NCBI GenBank assembly: GCA_003641425.1
Contig: QNAH01000061.1
Span: 1-10,626 of the forward strand
Direction of reading: 5' to 3'
Length of the DNA: 10,626 bases
Source: Candidatus Zixiibacteriota bacterium
GTDB lineage: Bacteria; Zixibacteria; MSB-5A5; GN15; PGXB01
Below the pieces are notes generated by a model, which was not told where the DNA came from, ran no database searches, and saw only the letters and a program-made list of their open reading frames with translations. Shown here in pieces: positions 7,713 through 10,626 of the stretch; position 1 is the first letter of the stretch, and each line of letters starts with the position of its first letter. The position numbers and the translations under genes were made by a program.

Positions 7713-7768
7713 TTTACCTCCGTATGTCTATCAAGATTCGAAGAATACGCTTGCGGACCTGTCCGGTC

Positions 7769-7797
7769 AATTTACTTCAACATATACGTAAAATCAA
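7769..7797 (-). promoter_or_regulatory. Candidate sigma70-type promoter of the tldD-tldE operon
   Basis: On the minus strand TTGATT (7792-7797) and TAAATT (7769-7774) are separated by exactly 17 bases, which would start transcription near 7762, about 50 bases before the tldD start codon. A 12-base palindrome CGGACCTGTCCG at 7754-7765 overlaps the predicted start site, a position suited to a repressor. Consensus rules for this phylum are not known to me, so confidence is limited. Confidence 0.35.
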
Positions 7798-7824
7798 GCC
7801 AAGAGATTTCGCAACTTACAATCT

Positions 7825-7837
7825 GTTGACAGTCAAC
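7825..7837. promoter_or_regulatory. Perfect 13-base dyad upstream of the tldD promoter
   Basis: GTTGACAGTCAAC is a perfect inverted repeat (6 + 1 + 6). It lies about 28 bases upstream of the candidate -35 box of tldD and 10 bases before the neighbouring terminator A-run. That position would suit an activator site. It could also be chance or an accessory stem. Confidence 0.25.
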
Positions 7838-7846
7838 GTCTTCAAT

Positions 7847-7874
7847 AAAAAACCCGCCTAAATGCGGGCTTTTT
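7847..7874 (-). terminator. Rho-independent terminator of the complete dockerin gene (bidirectional form)
   Basis: CCCGC (7853-7857) pairs with GCGGG (7864-7868) around a 6-base loop. On the minus strand the stem is followed by TTTTTTATT, so it stops transcription from the gene ending at 7919. The plus side also carries a run of five Ts at 7870-7874, so it could act in both directions. No plus-strand gene feeds into it. Confidence 0.82.
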
Positions 7875-7918
7875 CATTTCAGTTGATTTTCCGATAATTG
7901 AAATATATTAATCAAATA

Positions 7919-9721
7919 TTATAATGGTCCGCAGTCTATTACCCAGTCTTCGCAAGTACACGGCTGATTGCCGCCTTTATACAGATAATTAATGATATAG
8001 GTGACATCGAGAATATTCATTTTGCAATCACAATTGGCATCGCCGGAACAGAGAGGATACGGTGTCGGTGCCGGACCGCCTTTGTACAAATAATTAATGA
8101 TATGGGTGACATCGAGAATATTATAAGTCATCGAACCGTTGGCATCACCGGGAATACAATCGCATACGCCGGAGCAAGGATCGGGGTCGCAATTGATATT
8201 ATCCCCCATATAATTCCCTGATATAAAATCACAGTTAAAAGGCGCCAGGATACGACACGAATCGGGATCGACACTGCAACAGGCGCCGCGGATGGTATCC
8301 GGTTCACAGCAGGTACGAACCGGCCATTCATCAAAGCAGATCATACCATAGGTATTGTAACACAAAAATAATTCGACATCGAGGAGATCAACGACACAAT
8401 CGCCGTTAAAATCACCCTGATACATCGGGTCAGGCGGCGGACCGTCGAAAGCCACAAAATTATTAAGGTAAACCAGGTCAGCGACAGTCAGCGAAGTGCC
8501 GTCATCGTTTGGATCGCCGAAACAATTGCACGGCTCGGGCTGCATCTGAAGTCGCGGTTTTATCCAGCCGGCAATAGTGTTTATATCATTGCGATCGACA
8601 AAAGGCGTATAATCCCCATCGGAATAATCGATATAATACGGCGGCATGGAATTGATAGGTATCTCTGACACTATATTCGGCGCCGAGCGGCTTCCAAGGC
8701 AGGGAATGATCACCTGCGGCACATCGGGAAATTCGATCTCATAATAAATATCGAAAAAACTTTCAGCCGGAAAATCTATTCCCGGATTAACCGATGTGGC
8801 CAATCCGGTCGAAGCCGGCAGATCGGGCGGCCGGGTCAGACGGGTCTTGCCCATCGATGGACTGCTGCCGGTCAAATACATATCGGAAATCTCGTTCCGG
8901 ATTTCCATCAGCCCGGTTTCACCGTTCTCATAGGAATCATTCCATCCAAGGACAAACGTACCGTTGAGGTGAATGGTCTCATCGGGAAGTTGTTCCGGAT
9001 CGGGTGGAACCGGCCCGTAAACGACATCGAAGAAACTCTCTACCCAGGTGGTATCATAGTAGTCGTAACTGGGGACTTCTTTGCAAAGGCGGACATCAAC
9101 TATATAGCTGAGATCCAGACCAAAGAAATCTTCAAAGGTTGTCCAGCCGGCATCGACAAAACAACAGGATCGCCCGGCACCCATATGCCCATCATCGAGA
9201 AGGAGCGACTCGCTTTCACCCGAACCGGTGTCGGTTGTGAAGGCGATATGAAAATCATCGGAAAAAACCAGATTATCGGAAGAAAAATCAACCAGGGTCC
9301 AGGATGGATAGGCCGGGTAGGACCCGGCCGCAAGAGTCTTCTTGACCAGAAGAGTACCGGGGAAACCAATGCCGTTATCGTCATAAACCGACACATAAAC
9401 ATCATCATCGCCGAATGTCCCGTCACCAGGATCATAAATGAGAAATCGCGCCGTCATAAGCGATTCCGGTCCATTGACCGAAAAACGCATCGAGCAGCCG
9501 GCCACCCCTTCAGGAGCATCCGAAAATGAAATAAAATAGTCGGGATCGCCATGATATCCCAGCCAGTAACAGGATTCATCCAAACCACGTTCCGGGGTCT
9601 CAAGCGGAATCTGCCTGTCATACAGGGGAAGCGGCTTGATCGCGTTTCCGGCATACAACCCGGATGCGGCAACATATAAAACAATGAGAAAAAAAGCCGT
9701 AAGGGTCATCTCCAACTTCAT
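7919..9721 (-). CDS. Secreted modular protein with two dockerin modules and a cysteine-rich module
   Basis: This 600-residue protein starts with a signal peptide (hydrophobic core 6-20, cleavage near LYA-GN at 24/25). Residues about 48-212 look like a beta-sandwich domain with FPGTLLVKKTL and WTLVDFSSDNLVFSDDFHIAF, of a type I have seen in exported proteins of related bacteria but cannot name. Residues about 220-385 are unassigned. The C-terminus has a first dockerin-like pair (about 401-460, with GDPNDDG and GDFNGDC), a cysteine-rich segment GACCSVDPDSC to CDPDPC (479-516), and a second pair with textbook EF-hand-like loops: Asp526/Asn528/Ser530/Asn534/Asp537 and Asp561/Asn563/Asp565/Asn569/Asp572. 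Dockerins bind calcium and normally dock to cohesins; no cohesin is seen here. The start has GGGGGAG just upstream. It has its own terminator, so it is probably monocistronic. Catalytic function: none seen. Confidence 0.9.
   Translation of the reverse strand: MKLEMTLTAFFLIVLYVAASGLYAGNAIKPLPLYDRQIPLETPERGLDESCYWLGYHGDPDYFISFSDAPEGVAGCSMRFSVNGPESLMTARFLIYDPGDGTFGDDDVYVSVYDDNGIGFPGTLLVKKTLAAGSYPAYPSWTLVDFSSDNLVFSDDFHIAFTTDTGSGESESLLLDDGHMGAGRSCCFVDAGWTTFEDFFGLDLSYIVDVRLCKEVPSYDYYDTTWVESFFDVVYGPVPPDPEQLPDETIHLNGTFVLGWNDSYENGETGLMEIRNEISDMYLTGSSPSMGKTRLTRPPDLPASTGLATSVNPGIDFPAESFFDIYYEIEFPDVPQVIIPCLGSRSAPNIVSEIPINSMPPYYIDYSDGDYTPFVDRNDINTIAGWIKPRLQMQPEPCNCFGDPNDDGTSLTVADLVYLNNFVAFDGPPPDPMYQGDFNGDCVVDLLDVELFLCYNTYGMICFDEWPVRTCCEPDTIRGACCSVDPDSCRILAPFNCDFISGNYMGDNINCDPDPCSGVCDCIPGDANGSMTYNILDVTHIINYLYKGGPAPTPYPLCSGDANCDCKMNILDVTYIINYLYKGGNQPCTCEDWVIDCGPL
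7958..8158 (-). repeat. Dockerin cassette, copy 1 (paralogous to 10009-10209)
   Basis: This 201-base block encodes a cysteine-bounded pair of dockerin repeats (residues 522-588). It matches the block at 10009-10209 in length, in protein motif order, and over long stretches of DNA sequence. Both contain PAPTPYPLCSGDA between the two repeats. This points to gene duplication or gene conversion of the terminal module. Confidence 0.8.
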
Positions 9722-9770
9722 AACTCCCCCTAAAATCAGCCATAATTAATGGGTAGTATATAATATTCTT

Positions 9771-9798
9771 AATGTATCCTAGACCATAAAGGCAACAA
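9771..9798 (-). promoter_or_regulatory. Weak candidate promoter of the complete dockerin gene
   Basis: On the minus strand TTGTTG (9793-9798) and TACATT (9771-9776) are 16 bases apart, which would give a leader of about 40 bases. A perfect TTGACA also occurs further upstream (9868-9873), but no good -10 box follows at the usual distance. The whole 9722-9905 gap is AT-rich and holds no gene. Confidence 0.22.
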
Positions 9799-9905
9799 TA
9801 TGCTGTAAAAAGGCAGAAACAGCGACTGCAATAATCTACTTCATAAAAAACATAAATATGACTGTTTTGTCAAGTATTATTATCGAGATTACATTGCTTA
9901 TCAGT

Positions 9906-9933
9906 AAAAAAGGGCCCGCCGATCGGCGGGCCC
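9906..9933 (-). terminator. Rho-independent terminator of the right-edge dockerin gene
   Basis: Positions 9912-9933 form a perfect 22-base GC-rich palindrome: a 9-bp stem GGGCCCGCC with GGCGGGCCC around GATC. On the minus strand it is followed at once by six Ts (9906-9911), which is the classic form. It lies 27 bases past the stop codon at 9961. Confidence 0.85.
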
Positions 9934-9960
9934 CGTGTTTAAATTACATTGCTGCCAAAA

Positions 9961-10626
9961 TCATTTCCTCAACGGCGGACCGCAAAGCAACAGCCAGGTC
10001 GGGCAGTCGCACGGTGCGCTACCGCCTTTATACAGGTAGCTGATAATATAGGTCACGTCGAGAATATTGATTCTGCAGTCGCAATCAGCGTCACCGGAAC
10101 AAAGCGGATACGGCGTCGGCGCCGGGCCGCCCTTGTACAGGTAATTGATGATTGTGGTGACATCGAGGATATTATAGCTCAGCGAGTTATTGGCATCACC
10201 CGGCATACAGTCGCATTCCTCACCCGGTTCACCGGTAATGATAAACGCCAGATCGAGCGACTGCTGGAAATCCGGAGGATAATGCAGATCGATCCAGAAA
10301 TTCTCTCCGTCCAAAGCCCAGGTAGCATCGTCATTCCACTGCTCGATTGAGGACTTCCAGCCCCAGTATGCATCCAGAGTGGGATCGTCGAAGACAGCGG
10401 TTATATTCAGCCAATAAATGGTTCCTTCCTCTTGCGCGAACCACCTTTCCTCGGGCAGATATATGTCGTACTGATACAGCCCGATATGATCGTCGCCGGC
10501 ATAAAAGCCGGCTTCCGGCTGGTACCATCCTTCCGGAGTCTGCTCATCGATCGGGGTTTCGCTGAAGTAGTCGGTTGTAAATTCCCACAGCAGATCGCCG
10601 GGGTGACTGTAATCCTGATCAACTCC
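9961..10626 (-). CDS. Secreted-type dockerin protein, C-terminal 221 residues (5' truncated by window edge)
   Basis: The frame is open from the right edge to TGA at 9961-9963; the true start and any signal peptide lie outside. A TTG inside the frame at 10314 is not a real start, because the same frame continues with good protein sequence above it. Visible residues about 10-131 form one domain with the motifs GTIYWLNITAV (68-78), WGWKSS (88-93), QWNDDATW (96-103), DLHYPP (113-118) and SLDLAFIIT (123-131). I associate this pattern with a domain of unknown function found in dockerin and PEP-CTERM proteins (DUF7901-like from memory, unverified). Residues 140-206 are a dockerin pair (GDANNSLSYNILDVTTIINY and GDADCDCRINILDVTYII), nearly the same as in the gene to the left. 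The tail is CDCPTWLLLCGPPLRK. It carries its own terminator. Cohesin partner unknown. Confidence 0.88.
   Translation of the reverse strand, partial: GVDQDYSHPGDLLWEFTTDYFSETPIDEQTPEGWYQPEAGFYAGDDHIGLYQYDIYLPEERWFAQEEGTIYWLNITAVFDDPTLDAYWGWKSSIEQWNDDATWALDGENFWIDLHYPPDFQQSLDLAFIITGEPGEECDCMPGDANNSLSYNILDVTTIINYLYKGGPAPTPYPLCSGDADCDCRINILDVTYIISYLYKGGSAPCDCPTWLLLCGPPLRK
10009..10209 (-). repeat. Dockerin cassette, copy 2 (paralogous to 7958-8158)
   Basis: This block encodes the cysteine-bounded dockerin pair of the truncated gene. It has the same length and layout as the block at 7958-8158. The calcium-loop positions are kept in both repeats (Asp, Asn, Ser, Asn, Asp in the first; Asp, Asp, Asp, Asn, Asp in the second). 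Confidence 0.8.

Noticed and set aside
6963..7829. Plus-strand open frame of 288 codons opposite tldD
   Set aside because: It lies over the HESCGH-containing tldD gene, has no ribosome site I can support and no recognisable motif.
8969..9529. Plus-strand open frame opposite the complete dockerin gene
   Set aside because: It is a shadow frame of a well supported secreted protein with signal peptide and terminator.
9912..9933. Perfect GC-rich palindrome read as an operator
   Set aside because: The six Ts next to it on the minus strand and its place just past a stop codon make it an intrinsic terminator.
1..10626. CRISPR array, insertion sequence, integrase, tRNA or rRNA
   Set aside because: I saw no regularly spaced short direct repeats, no transposase or integrase motifs, no terminal inverted repeats with target duplications, and no cloverleaf-like sequence in the gaps. 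The repeats present are protein-domain repeats.

Overview
The window looks like a chromosomal segment from an uncultured-type bacterium of the FCB group. My best guess is candidate phylum Zixibacteria. This is inferred from secreted proteins that end in cysteine-rich dockerin repeats of the form NILDVTYIINYLYKGG, next to a TldD/TldE pair and soluble multi-receiver signalling genes. No rRNA or marker gene is present to confirm it. I see no insertion sequence, integrase, CRISPR array, tRNA or rRNA.

Region 1 (1-2256, plus strand) is a translationally coupled signalling cassette. It holds the 3' end of a receiver-domain gene, a stand-alone receiver protein, and a soluble hybrid histidine kinase (receiver, GAF-like, HisKA, HATPase). 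The genes overlap by 11 and 4 bases, so they are probably one operon. None of the visible parts carries a DNA-binding output domain, which suggests a phosphorelay or a protein-level output.

Region 2 (2291-4603, minus strand) converges on region 1 and shares a terminator-like gap with it. It holds a secreted 584-residue protein built from four copies of a domain I do not recognise. Upstream of it is a short secreted dockerin gene broken by a one-base frameshift, whose dockerin half survives in the neighbouring frame.

Region 3 (4604-7850, minus strand) is an AT-rich gap followed by a two-gene tldD-tldE operon. The stop and start codons overlap (ATGA), a plausible promoter with two nearby dyads lies upstream, and a strong hairpin lies downstream.

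Region 4 (7847-10626, minus strand) holds two separately terminated genes for secreted dockerin proteins. One is complete, with two dockerin modules around a cysteine-rich module. The other runs off the right edge of the window. Their terminal dockerin cassettes are clear paralogues.

Together, the minus-strand genes describe exported, calcium-binding, modular proteins around a peptidase pair. Any functional link between the peptidase and the dockerin proteins is speculation from proximity only.
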